DNA of 64,000 nt, taken from positions 33,092,001 through 33,156,000 of the forward strand of contig NC_072806.1 of NCBI RefSeq assembly GCF_028583425.1, given 5' to 3'. The position numbers were made by a program, and so were the translations under genes. This document shows, piece after piece, positions 1-35,700 of this stretch. The stretch is from Eublepharis macularius (taxonomy: Eukaryota; Chordata; Lepidosauria; Squamata; Eublepharidae). Numbering within the stretch: position 1 is the first letter of the stretch; every line of letters starts with the position of its first letter. The notes under the pieces are model-generated. The model was not told the DNA's origin and did no database searches. It was given only the letters and a program-made list of their open reading frames with translations.

Positions 1-23664
<23,664 letters not shown>

Positions 23665-26600
23665 TCTTTATCCGAACTGGGCAAGTGAAACAAAACACAA
23701 AAAAAGGGAAAGGAAGATTTCACTGCAGGACTAAGTTAATTCTTCTCCATTCAAGGCATTTTGTGATGGAGGGATCATTCTTGTTTCTCCAGCAACAGAA
23801 TTGTGTTTGACTTATGGGGGGAGGGGGCATATGACCCCTGATGTTCAGTTTTATTCCCTCCCCCCCTTCATTAATATATTGCCTATACCGGACTGGTTAT
23901 AGAGTGATGGATTGCTCAATCACAATGTATTATATCTTTTTAGTAGCAAAAAGTAACCATCTCTTTCCCTCCTCTTCCCCCCACACCCATCACAGTATTT
24001 GTGAAGAGTATATGAGCCATAGGCCCCCAGCCATGTTTAATGAATATTTTAAAAAAGAAATAAGCATGGAGACAAAAAATAAAAGACATCAGATAAGGGA
24101 GGGGAAGAAAAAAATTGATTTTGTCAAATCGCTTTTGGAACACTGCAACGTTCTTGTATTGGATTATAGTACCTAGTATTCAAAAAAATATGCCTGCATC
24201 TCTTATTTATTGTAAGTTTTTAAATGTATAAATTGTCTTATATTTCTTAACCTCTTTTATAAAAAACAAAAATTTTCCTAGAAGGTTTATACTGCCTTCT
24301 CGCTTTAAAGCAATTGGTCTAAAAATATATATGTAATTGTCTTAATGGAAAGTTGCGGTAGGTTGCTTTTAGAGTATTATTTTTTTGTAAGGGGATTGGG
24401 GAGGGCAGGGGCAGTAAAATTTGTATTTGGTCTTGATGTACAGTTTAATGGGGAATATAGGAGGAGGGGGGGAAGGGATATAAATGTCCATGCCATTGTG
24501 TGTGGGAGATTTACAGCTAAGCTGTAGTTGCAGATTATATGTGTACAGTAATGAAGTTCACTGTGTTTATATAAAATTGAAGAAAAACAAAAAAGGTACT
24601 GGGTCTTACAGCAATTTTATATCACACCTTTGCAGAGTTAACATAATGGCAATATATTAAAAAAAAGTGATATGGTAGGTGGTTTAACTTGTAGTGAGAA
24701 TTTTAAAAGAAAAAGATAATAAATTGTTTTAATTTTTGTATTTTTGTTTGGGACTCAGATTAGTCCCTCCCCTGCGCCTCTTCCCTTTTTTTCCCCCCTC
24801 AAGGAAGGGGGTTACACTTGCTATAAGGAACCCCACTCCATTTTGTGTGTGTGCGCCGCTGAGAGAAAATTGGTGGTTGCCCCATAAAATGGCCACAATT
24901 CTTTTGACCTCACCCCCTCCAAAGCCCCACGTTAAATTGCATCCCTTCCATCATCTTAAGTATTTTTATGTTCACTAGACCCAACGGAACATTCCGGCTG
25001 TGTGAATTATGAATTATGGTGATTTTGCAATCATCCCTCCCCCTGCCCCCGCCCATTCTTTTCAGGTGGAAAACTTAGTCCAGGTGTCGCCACCTTGCCA
25101 AGGGCAGGAAGCAAATAACTCGAGCAGCAACAGCAAGGAAAAGCCTGCCTATCTTCTAAACATCCCTGTGTATGCTTGAATACGTTGAAATATGCTGTAA
25201 ATAGATGCTCAGTGAATTCTGGTGTTCAAACGTGATTCCACTAAATGAGAGAGCCTCTTGTTTTTAGTCTCACCTTGATTTAGCGCTGTTGCAATGGAAG
25301 CACATTAGTATATGAACTCCTCATTAAGAAAGAGCAACAGCCTGACAGGATGCAGGGGAAGAGAAATGGAAGGAACTGCTCGCCCGGCTTCCTTCACTCT
25401 GCTCCTGTCTCTGCTCTGCTTTCCCCAGCCCATGTGGAGAGGGGAGGGAGGAGTGCTTCTGCAGTTGCTCTGCCAGCCCAGATTTAGACCCCACACTTTC
25501 TGTCCTGGGGTTGTGTGTTTATATCTACAACTTGGTGGGCCTCTTGCAGGACTGGGTTGATGCTTGAATAGTGTGCAAGCAGACTACCATTTGTGTACAA
25601 ACCTATACTCGTGCCCAGCATGGGAGCAATTGTGGAAGCAGTGACCACCAGTGCAGGTAAAGGCAGCCATAGGAAAGCTCTACCTGCACCCCACCCTTGG
25701 TCAGCCTGTTACAGGAACTCAGCTTGGCCCTTTGAGATTTGTTGGGCCCCAGGGAGACTTCTCCAGCTGGTCGGGGGAGCCGTGGAAACAGCTGAGGTCA
25801 CAAACCGCTGAGCGCTGTTGCCGCCCTTCCCACTTCCCATGCTACTGCACAGACCACAGTTAAATAAATTAGTTTCATGTAGCATCTCTGCCTGCTGGGG
25901 GTTTGCACCCAAGTATTCACTGTGCACTTTTCGGGTCACTATTGCTATTTCTTTCCAAGGTCACAAACTTCCAAGTATTCATATTGCCTGGATTTCAGCA
26001 GCTTTCTGCAATCATGTTAAGTACAGAGTATTTACCTAGAAAGTATCACTTTTCCTTCTGGGATACGTAAGTTTGCATAGTCACGGAGAGTGCATAGGAG
26101 ATAGGTAACCCACATTTCTGAACTGACAACAAATTTGCTCTTCTAAAATTAAAAAAAAAAGTTCAATAGGAAAGCTGCGTTTTTTGAGATTGCTACACGA
26201 AATGCAGGGTCTGCCATTTTGATGTGCCAATAACACCACAGGCAGAATGAAAGAAAAACCTGTAACAGTCCAGAGTGTCTTTTTGCATTGAGTGAGAGTA
26301 TTTTCAGATCGAACATTTTCTCCTTGATCTGAAAAGTGGTGGTGGTGGCTTTAAATAAGCTCAGTATAGCCAACTGCATTGGGATTTTTCAGCGTCTGAG
26401 GCTGCTTTTTGCACTACTGCTCTTTGTTATGTTACTTGCTTGAGTGTATACATGTGTGCTGGCCACCAAGGGTCTATGAGTTGGTCATCTCCACATTCAG
26501 GAAGTTGTTTTATCTCATGAAATACTGAGTTGTAGCTTTTCGTTACAGGAAACAAGTATGTTCTTCCTAGGGGGGACTTTTCTCTTGCTGCTTCTGTTCA

Positions 26601-28355
26601 GTGCTGCTCCCCTATGTGTTTTGGACATTTGAAGATCTTGATGTGGGAGTTCTTGTGATGCTTTGTTAGGGTTCCTTTTGGCACTTAGGAAACTGCCAAT
26701 TCACTGAACAGCAGGCGTGCCAAAGCAGCTTCCTCCCGGACGAGCCTTACTCTAGCCCTGAAGCATTTCAGAGTTGGATGTCTTCCCCTCTGGAGTTGGT
26801 CTCTTTTACAGGCCTTCCTTAGTTCTAGTATGCTGTTGAGATATATGCACCAGATAAAGGACAGCATTTGTTTCATTTTACAACATTTTGAGCTGAAACA
26901 CAGAGAAAATTTTGAAGTTTTTATCAAAATTTTAAACGTGGGGCTCTCTCCCCCCACCCCACCCCCTCAGCATTTGACATTTCATGGGAAAGTGTTATAC
27001 AGTGAACTTGGTAGTGTGAAGAAAACCATCCAGGCCTTCCTTCTTGCATTACTGTTGTTAACTTTCTTAATTTATTTGTAGTGCTAATTAAGAGCTTGTG
27101 TGGCTGTTTATTTCACAGCACTGCTGCAAAGATGGACATGGAATTTTCAAGTGGCTACTTTTTGTAAATTGTTAACCCAGGTGAAGCGTCACTTGTTTAA
27201 ATCGCTTGTTTCCAAGGTCACGAGCTGCCTAAACTTCGTTTCTCAAATTTCTCATTTTTATCTGTCTGTCAGAACGATGCAATTAACTTAGTGTAACTTC
27301 CTGTTTATCTGCTTTTGGTAGCTGACTTAAATTTCATGCATCACTGTGGAACGTTCTGCTGGTATGTTTAATGAACCCTCTATTGCAATATCGGAATATT
27401 TTGTGCTATTTGAAAATACTCGAATTTGATTCCATTGGGAACGCACTGTGAATCTTTCTGTGAGCCAGCCCTTTAGGCACCATATTATCTGTTTAAAAAT
27501 GAACATTGTAGAAGCCAGTGGTTTGGGCTGGGTTGGCCTGTCGGTTCAGTTTATCAGCAGGGTGGAATTCTGGCATTGGCTGTCTTGACACGATTTTCTG
27601 ATATAAGGAAATGATTGTCTTGCAAAATGATTTCAGTCCAAAATGATGAAAGGACCCTGAATTATGCTTTATGTAGAAAATACTTGCGTCCTACCGGTTT
27701 CATTGGCACAAGTGGAAGACGGTTTGCCCGCATCCTCGCCTCTCTGTAGCCTGTCCCATGTGACTTTCTGCCATCTGGATCTCATGTGTGTGTGTGTGGG
27801 GGGGGTCAAAACCAGCCTTTCTTCCACTTGTGCCAGTGGAAAAGCTGGCAGGATCCAACCCTTTATTTGCATTTGTTTCTGTTTAGAATAAAATTTTAGA
27901 GTGAAACTGGATTTGGGGCAAGTGTAATCCTCAAGGCCTCACTTTCAGGGAAGTTTTAATATATATATAGCGTTGAGCTTTTTTTTTAAATAGCCCCCAA
28001 ATAAACTGGATTGGAGAACCTTGGGGGAACGTTTGCTTATGTTCAAAAGCAAAACTGTGGCATCATTTCTGGACATGTCAAGTTCATCCATGTTCTTTTA
28101 AAAAGAAAACACAGCTGGGTTGCTTTAAGGGGGCAGGGGAGTTCTTGAGTTTATATCCAGCAGTGACATGTAATGGTCCAAGTTTCTCTTTTTATTTAAC
28201 ATTATGATTAAAACAAAAATAAGGAACAAAAACACTATTGCTGCGGAATGCCATAAACACTGAGTTGTACAAATTGTGATGGAGGAAATGGAAAAAAGGT
28301 TTATACTTTTTAAAAAAAAATTCAAATGGAATAAATTATTCATGAAGCCTTCCTT
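23665..28355 (+). other. MED13: probable MED13 3' untranslated region
   Basis: AT-rich DNA downstream of the MED13 stop, with few recognisable repeats up to about 28.3 kb, unlike the repeat-dense introns. That fits a long conserved 3' UTR; the human MED13 3' UTR is several kilobases (family knowledge). AATAAA signals lie at 24718-24723, 27888-27893, 28000-28005 and 28330-28335. The last, followed by a T/G-rich stretch, is my best guess for the distal end. The end is inferred and not fixed by the sequence. Confidence 0.55.
28330..28335 (+). terminator. candidate distal MED13 polyadenylation signal AATAAA
   Basis: Canonical hexamer followed about 15-40 nt later by a T/G-rich element (ttccttcattgtgctgcc). 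Repeats become frequent again after it. Alternative proximal signals are at 24718, 27888 and 28000. Confidence 0.45.
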
Positions 28356-30600
28356 CATTGTGCTGCCTTTGTTTCCCCGTCATCTCAGCAGGCTCGATCC
28401 GCGACACCTTTCGTTGCTTGAATACACCGGTGTCTAGGGGCACTTTAAAGCCTAACAGGGTTTTATCCCAGCATAAATTTTTAGACAACAAGCGGAAGAA
28501 AATCTCATTCTTTATACTGCAGCCTATTTGGGTTGCCTCAAACTACCACGGCTGCCCCTCTGGAATTGTTGCCCACCAGAAGCAGAGCTTTTGGCAAGCT
28601 GCATTTGGCTTTGTGGATCGCAACCGCTGTAGGCTTGATCTGGATTGGCATTCTACCTAGCAACAGCATACACCCTGATGCCATAGGAAATTCACAAGCA
28701 GTGGGTGGGGAGGGTATGTTGCAATGCCACACAAATTCAAATGATCTTACTTGGAACAGAATGTAGCGTTCAGACAATCTATGCTTTCAGATTTTTTTTT
28801 TAAAAAGCCTACTTTCTAGCCCTTATGATGCAAAGAATGCATTTGAAGTTGCACACTGATGCCTGTCAAAATTGTAGAATAATGTGCAGCATTTGTATAC
28901 AGCTTCCAATATATTATCATAGTAATCCTTACAACAGTCTTGTGAGATAGACTAGAATTATTCCCAGATCCAAGTCCACAGGCACATTGAGAAATAAATA
29001 TATTGACAGGAGAGTGCCAGAGTAAAGGGAACATGGCTTTCTTTTGGGTGTTGTGCTAACAATGCCCCTAGCCATCCCACAGGACAGCTGCCAGTGAAGA
29101 CCTAGCTGGGTCTATAGATGTTTCTCAAAGGGAATGAAAAAGCTAAGAAGCCCTTTTCTTACAATCTTGGGGTGACAGCCATAAAACACCCATTTAGGAT
29201 TGCTTAGTGCATTATTGTAGGTGGACTCTAGAGGGCAATAATGTTCTCCATATTGATTCCGTAAGCATTGCCCATGGCTGCAAATGTGGTATAAACTGCA
29301 GCAGCTAGTTTGTTGTATGCAGAGCAAACCATAAGCACATCCCATTCCAAGCAACAAAGTTCAGAGATGCTGAGGTAGTGGTGGTGGTGCTACTACAGGC
29401 CCTTGATTTTCAGAAAGGGAATAGAATGATGAGATGGAAGGACAAATTTGTTCCTTCGCCCCTAACAGTTGTGCACTAGGGAATTTTATGTATTGTATCT
29501 TGCAATCTGTACAAGAAGTCTGTAAGGTAGGTGCAGTTGCTTCCTACTGCAGATGAGAGAATAGTATTTGGACCTATGTCCTTCCAATGCACCTTGCAAC
29601 GTTCTGCTCTGCACTTGTGATACCTGCTGAGCAGGGAGAACAGCCATATGCTTGTGGCTATGATGGTCAGCTTTGAAGAGGCGATGCTTCTCTGCTTCCA
29701 ATGGTTTTTGCAGAAGATTTAATTGTTTGCTTGTCTTGCCAGAAGTAGAGAACCTCCGCCTTTTTAAACATCCTATATGCTTTTGTGAGTGACTGCCGTA
29801 TCTTCCAGCATCTCACCTCTTCTCCCCATTATTACTTGTATTGAAGACTCTACCTGCTGCATTTGCGTGGTGTGCCATAGGTAGACTTTCACTGCTAGAA
29901 AGTTTGGATATTTCAAATTTTCCTAAAATAGTTTGCCAACAATTAGCATATACTGGAATTCCTTTGGCAGCCTGGCCATTGCCTGATGGGCAGGTGTACT
30001 TGAAAAGTATTCTGTTGTGCCCCCGCCCCTCCTTCAACTTCATGGACGGGGTGGGGGGCAGAACCCTACAGAACTGACAGTATTACTATAGCGGCATTAG
30101 TCTGTAGTAGTCAAATAATACAAAAATCTAGAACCTTCCTCACATACATGCAGTGCTTCCCATCCCTCTTAAAAAATAGGAGGCTGTTACCTAATGTCAA
30201 ACGTCCAAGAGGTGCAGGAACTGCATTCTGGTGCGTTCCCCGAGGGGGGGGGGAAACCCCTGGATATGTGATGGAAAACTGTCCTGGGGAATCATTAGGA
30301 CGGGATGGGGGGTCCAGGCCTTGGTATGAATTACACTATGAGGCTTTCCAAGTAAGGGAGAAAATGTCATTTATAGTCTGTCTTTCTCACTGAAAGTCAA
30401 GGCGGATTACAGAGTGCAAGGCTAGTACAATCAATGGTAAGGACATTTCCATAAACAGTGCCACAGAGTAGATGCAAAACAGGCAGGTACGGTTACGAAA
30501 CAACACAACGATCAGTGTCACATACTGGAGGGAAAGGGAGGTGAGAGGTTCAGACATGCAAACAGCACACGTGAAAAATTAAACCGATATAGGGATCTAG
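28356..30600. other. MED13-INTS2 intergenic region
   Basis: About 2.2 kb between the inferred MED13 end and the INTS2 promoter. No gene is seen. MIR-like core fragments lie near 28905-28980 (cttacaac...ttgtgagatag) and 29500-29560 (gtaaggtaggtgcagttgc). A dispersed repeat lies at about 30362-30500. Confidence 0.6.
30362..30500 (+). repeat. dispersed repeat shared with 16911-17000
   Basis: tctgtctttctcactgaaag, then tcaaggcggattacagag here; cctgctttcctcgctgaaac, then tcaaggcagattatagag at 16930-16976. Family not identified. Confidence 0.5.
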
Positions 30601-30980
30601 TCCGACTCCACACGCAGAAGAGCCCTACCAGGGCGAACTCGGCCCGCTCTGCAGCGGCGCCTTAAAGGCGGGCGGAATTTCTCGCCCCGGGGACGGGATT
30701 CGCCTTTGAAGGGCCGGAGGGGCGCCGCAGCCGCCGATTCCGCGGCTCTTCTTGAGGCCTCGCAGGAAACGAAGCCATTTCCGCCCTCGGTGGGGCCGTG
30801 CCCTGTCGCCACTTCCTGTCTGGAACGGATGTCGCGGCTTCGAATCCTCGCTCTAGGAATGGACGGAAGTGACATTTTTCTCTTCCGGAAGTAGTGTCGA
30901 TAAGGATGTGAAGGGTCTTTTCTGGTTCCGGTTCAGAGTGGGACCGGTGGGGGTGGGGGTGCCCCCCTCATCCGCAGGTG
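30600..30980 (+). promoter_or_regulatory. INTS2: INTS2 CpG-rich promoter and probable non-coding first exon
   Basis: This is a sharp GC- and CpG-rich island (gcggcgcc, ccgcagccgccg) in otherwise AT-rich DNA, with no TATA box. ETS-family (GABPA-like) sites are ACTTCCTGT at 30811-30819, CGGAAGTGA around 30864-30872 and the palindrome CTTCCGGAAG at 30882-30891. This layout is typical of housekeeping genes. INTS2 coding begins 1.5 kb downstream behind an acceptor at 32491-32492, so a non-coding first exon must lie here. A possible donor is cag|gtgggt at 30978-30979, but I cannot fix it. Confidence 0.7.
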
Positions 30981-31207
30981 GGTTTAGGGAGGCTTGGGGG
31001 CCTGGTTATTCCTCCTCTCTTCCTGTCCCCACGATGGGACTCGAACGCCTGGGTGTCATCCTCCACCTAAAAGGGGGGGGGGGCGTGTGGCTGGGACGCT
31101 TGGGTTCTTGTTAGTTCGTATTCCTTTCCTTGGGGGGCGGGGTCTCTATAGTTGGGCTCGGATGCCTGGGCCCCTCTTTTGCTTCCCTCCCTTTCACATA
31201 GACTGTC

Positions 31208-31474
31208 TTGCCTTAAGGTTAAGATGGGTAGCCGCGTTAGTCTGTCTGTAGCAGTAGAAAAGAGCAAGAGTCCAGCAGCATCTATAAGACTAACAACATT
31301 TGTGGTAGGGGAGGAGCCTTCGGGAGTCACAGCTCACTTCTTCAGATATCACAGTAGCACCTATAAGACTGACAAAATTTGTGACAAGGTATGAGCTATC
31401 CTGAGTATCTGAAGAAGTGAGTGGTGACTCATGAAAGCTCATACCCTACCACAAATTTTGTTTGCCATAAGGTT
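31208..31474 (-). mobile_element. foldback element with 13-bp target duplication (family B)
   Basis: The direct repeat ttgccWtaaggtt at 31208-31220 and 31462-31474 (one mismatch) flanks the unit. The left one-sided tail (gatgggtagccgcgttagtc) is followed by inverted arms sharing tcacttcttcagata and acaaatttgt-type stretches. Same tail family as 18980-19282 and 48804-49002. Confidence 0.8.
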
Positions 31475-32505
31475 GTGTTCTTCGGTTGACAGCTCTCTAC
31501 TGGCTTTTGAGCACAATCCTAAAGTTTTCGCCCTTACTCCCCTCACATAAGATGGGAGAATGACATATTGTATGTAGTTCATTTGAGAACACAACAGATG
31601 ATGTTACGCAGAGAGGAGCGCACATGCAAAACACGTGGCAGAATGCAGTCATAGTTGGCTTGAAAAGCTAGCATTGGCCCCACTTTGCCTGGCTTTAGAA
31701 CAGGAGACTTGCTCGTCCCCAGGGCAGGTGAAAAGAAATTAACCAAGACAATTTTAAATTGCCTGTTCAGATATATTAAGAAGACCTTTTCAGGGTTTTT
31801 TTTAAAGGTTCAACAAGAATGCATCAGGACAAGAGCAAGCTTTCGAGTCATACAGAACGCTTTGTCAACAAGGAAACATTTGGTATAACTCATCAACTTG
31901 CTTAGTCCCTTTACTTTAGCAGCCCAGGTGACCTCCAGAAAGGGATCTCATAAACTGTTGTGGACATCCTGGCTCTGGCATGAGGGCCACTCTTGATAAA
32001 GATGACATTCTTGTGTGAAACAGGATGTTGGACTAGATGGACCACTGGTGTGGCCTGTTATGGCTGCTCTTGCATTCTCTTACGGAGGATTCTTAATGGG
32101 CATCAATAAATAGAATTCCTGGACATACTAGAATTTCATTTTCAAGATTGTAATCTATTTGTGTCATAAACTTTTTCAGATGGAAATGTGAGAACAATCT
32201 GCATTTCTATATTATCTCTGCTGCTTGCGCTGCTATTATCCTGTTACCATCTTAACTTAGTTGATGGTATTTGCTTTCTCAGCCCTCTGTAGGCATCTCT
32301 TGGGACAGGCTGCTTCCTGCAAAAGCCCAGCCAGCAGTAAACATATTTATTATTTCTGCTGTGCCACAGAGGTCAATATTTATAACTGCTATAGAAGAAC
32401 AACAGGCTGTGGATTTTTCCTTGCTTAGTTATGTGGGACCAGCACAGCAGCTGCCCTTTGAAGGTTCTTACTCCCTGAGTTCTGGTTTTCAGGACACCAG
32501 GCGAA

Positions 32506-32798
32506 ATGGCAGACTGCTCCGCCCTTCAGTTCGTCAGCCCCTATGCTTTCGAAGCCATGCAGAAGGTGGATGTCATGCGCTTAGCAGCCCTGAGTGACCC
32601 CGAGCTCCGGTTGTTGCTGCCTTGCTTGGTGCGAATGGCCTTGTGTGCCCCAGCTGATCAGAGCCAGAGCTGGGCTCAGGATAAGAAACTGATCCTCCGC
32701 CTGCTTTCGGGGGTGGAAGCGGTCAATTCCATAGTGGCCTTGCTGTCCGTGGATTTCCATGCCTTGGAGCAGGATGCCAATAAAGAGCAGCAACTCAG
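32506..32798 (+). CDS. INTS2: INTS2 coding exon 1 (start codon)
   Basis: The exon begins at 32493 after ggttttcag; coding starts at ATG 32506. It reads MADCSALQFVSPYAFEAMQK ... LRLLLPCLVRMALCAPADQS and ends two bases into Arg before gtaact. Confidence 0.95.
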
Positions 32799-35700
32799 GT
32801 AACTGTGAAAGAAGTAAAGGGGCTTGTGGGGAATTGTGCTTCAGGGAGAAGGACAATTTGGAGATCCCACTGTGCGTGTACACGCACGCACACAACACAT
32901 ACACACACCGTCTTTTGTCTTCAGGATTCTGTATATTCTCAGGGACCATCGCAAGTTCATTTCCCTTCCTCCTTTTCCCTTTGACTGACTTTAAGCATGC
33001 TCAGTTTTCATTGGGCCATTTTGGGGGCGGTGGAGTAGAGAGGTCATTTTCAGTGGGGCAATTTTGCAGTTCCAGTTTCCTGTTTGATTCATAATGACAA
33101 GCTGAAGGTCCATGAAGAATCATGGTGGGCGGTTCCCGGAGAGGCACTCTAATTTTTTTTCTAAATAAATAAAAATCTAAAATACATAAAACAACAATGA
33201 AAATATTCCATCCCTTCTGGAGGATTTTTAGTCAGGCTGTTTTAAAGTGTCCCCCCACCCCAACCCGCCCCTTGGCCTAGTATAGGACATCTTTTCCCGC
33301 ATGCCTTAGCAGTCCCTTGAGCATGTAAAGATCCCCCTTTTGTCTGTGCAGAGCCATCCTTGAGCAGCGAGTGCCATCTGTAGCAGCCAGCCTGGTCTGA
33401 GGGTCCTCTGCTGTTAAATGTACATGTGTTTCAAGCTGAGTATGAGACTTCTAGGGATAACCATGTAAGCCGCTCTGAGCTTTCCAAAGCGAAAGGATAT
33501 CAATATAATATTCAACTTTAAAAGAAATTGTTTTGCACCGAAACAGTCCAGGAAAAGCAGTTGTATGACATGTATATTTGTTTTTTATTGACTCTGCTTT
33601 TTTAAGTCATGGCAAGAACTAAGTTGAGTCTCTCTCTTCTCCTCCACCACCTGCATGTCCCCCACGTGACCTGTTGTGGTTACCCAGTTAGCTTAATAGC
33701 TGATCAGGCATTTGAAGCCACGTCTCTCCTGAACTGGTCCACAGCATGCTAACTGTTATCTTGCATTGGCTGTGGCTCAAGATCCTGCAATACTGCTTTG
33801 GTAGTAAGTCCAGCAGGCCCGTCTTGCTCCTCCACGCCTTTTCTGAGCCACTGTGCTTTTGCATCTCACATTAGGCATAAGCTTGGAGGGGGAAGTGGCG
33901 AGAGCATCTTGGTGTCTCAGCTGCAGCACGGTCTGACGCTGGAGTTCGAGCACAGCGATTCCCCTCGTCGGCTCCGCCTTGTGCTTAGTGAATTACTGGC
34001 AATCATGAACAAGGTGTGTCTCCTTTTCTTTTTAAAAAGAACATTTTAAAATGTACAAGGGGAGGGAGTGCTCCGTGCCGATCAAAGAAGAATATATGAA
34101 ATCCTGTGCCCGTCTGGTTGGTTGCTGGTGCCCAAGGCTTATAATGATTTTTCTCTGTATAATGTGCGTGTTTCTGCCAGCAGGGTCATACATCAGATGA
34201 GGTGGTATGTAGTTCCTAAAAGTGCAACGCACAAGAAATCTTTAATGTGCCATAAGTTTCTTCCCAAGTTTTGTCTGCACTGGGATGACAGGTCTGTGTT
34301 TGGTGATCAGAGCTCCCTAGAACTATCTGGCTTCCCATGATCTCTTAGGACTAACTTGGGCATTTAGCAAATAATTCACTTTTGCTATTGTACAATTTTG
34401 TTATTTCACCATTTTGTTATTTCACAATTTTGTTAACTTTTGCTATTGCACAATTTTGTGACTGGCCACTGGCTTAGATAAGATTAGACAAATAATAATA
34501 ATAATAATAGATTTATATACTGCCCTTCAGGATGACTTAATACCCACTCAGAGCGGTTTACAAAGTATGTCATTATTATCCCCACAACAAAACACCCTGT
34601 GAGGTGGGTGGGGCTGAGATAGCTCTGAGAGAGCTGGGACTGACCCAAGGTCCCCCAGCTGGCTTCAAGCGGAGGAGTGGGGAATCACGCCCGGCTCTCC
34701 GGATTAGAGTCCTGCGCTCTTAACCACTATATCAAACTGCATAGAAGAGGAGAGGTCTGTTGGTGATTAGTCAGTGGCTAAATGGAACTTCCAGGTTCAG
34801 AGACTGTCTGCCTTTGCATACCAGAAGATGGGGAGGATTGTCATTGTTATACCCCCTTTGTAGGCTTCCAAGTTCTTTGAAACAGGTTACTGGACTGGAT
34901 GGACTCTTGGTCTGATCCGGTATAACAACTCTTGGTGGCCATCTTTGCAGGATCTGGCCTTTCTGAATGGGTATTGCGGAATAAGGAAAATGCTGCTTGA
35001 GTGGCAGGGTTGTTTTAAACAAAAGGAGCCTGTTCAAGAGGGCGATCCTCCCTCCCTCCCTCCAGAGCCGTTGCTAGAGCTTTTTAAGGTGTCTGTTGTT
35101 GGCCTGTCAACTGTTTTGCTTTTTAAGTGCTATGGTCAGTTCATTGATCAGTTTAATAAATGTACTGTACATACATTTCCAAATCCTCCCTGTGGGTCCC
35201 TTTTGGAGATATCAAACGAAGTGTAAGACTTAATGGACAGGAGCCGCCATTCATTGGCAGAAAGTAAGGTTTCCTTGATTGAATTCCCTTTTCCAGCAAC
35301 ACTCGAGAACCAAAATTCTTTGAAAACAAATGCATAGTATCTCTTTAATTCCACAGCTTGACTGATCCCTGCTTAGGTGGATGCTTTCCTGCTCAAGCCC
35401 CCTGGAAACGGAGCGGCACATAAAACAGGGTATCCTTCAGTGGGGTTGCTCAGGACAGCTTCCCAGTGGATTCTTCCAATAGCAGGGGAGTCAACCTGTT
35501 CAACCAAATGCTGTTTACAATTTCTTTTCTTCCCTATTTCCCCTTGTATTTTTCTAATCGTTCTCTGAAGCCTAACATCAGGTTTGGGCCAACCCCTGCT
35601 CGTAGCAGTCCTTCTCAGCCAGCTGGTACTGTTTTTATATGGATTTCAGCTCCTCTGTCAAGATAGTTTTGGGTTTTTTTGTTGCAGGTGGCAGATTCCA

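Noticed and set aside
23665..28355. An exact miR-208 seed match (CGTCTTA) in the MED13 3' UTR
   Set aside because: A scan by eye found near matches only (for example tgtctta and cgtctga), so no site is claimed.
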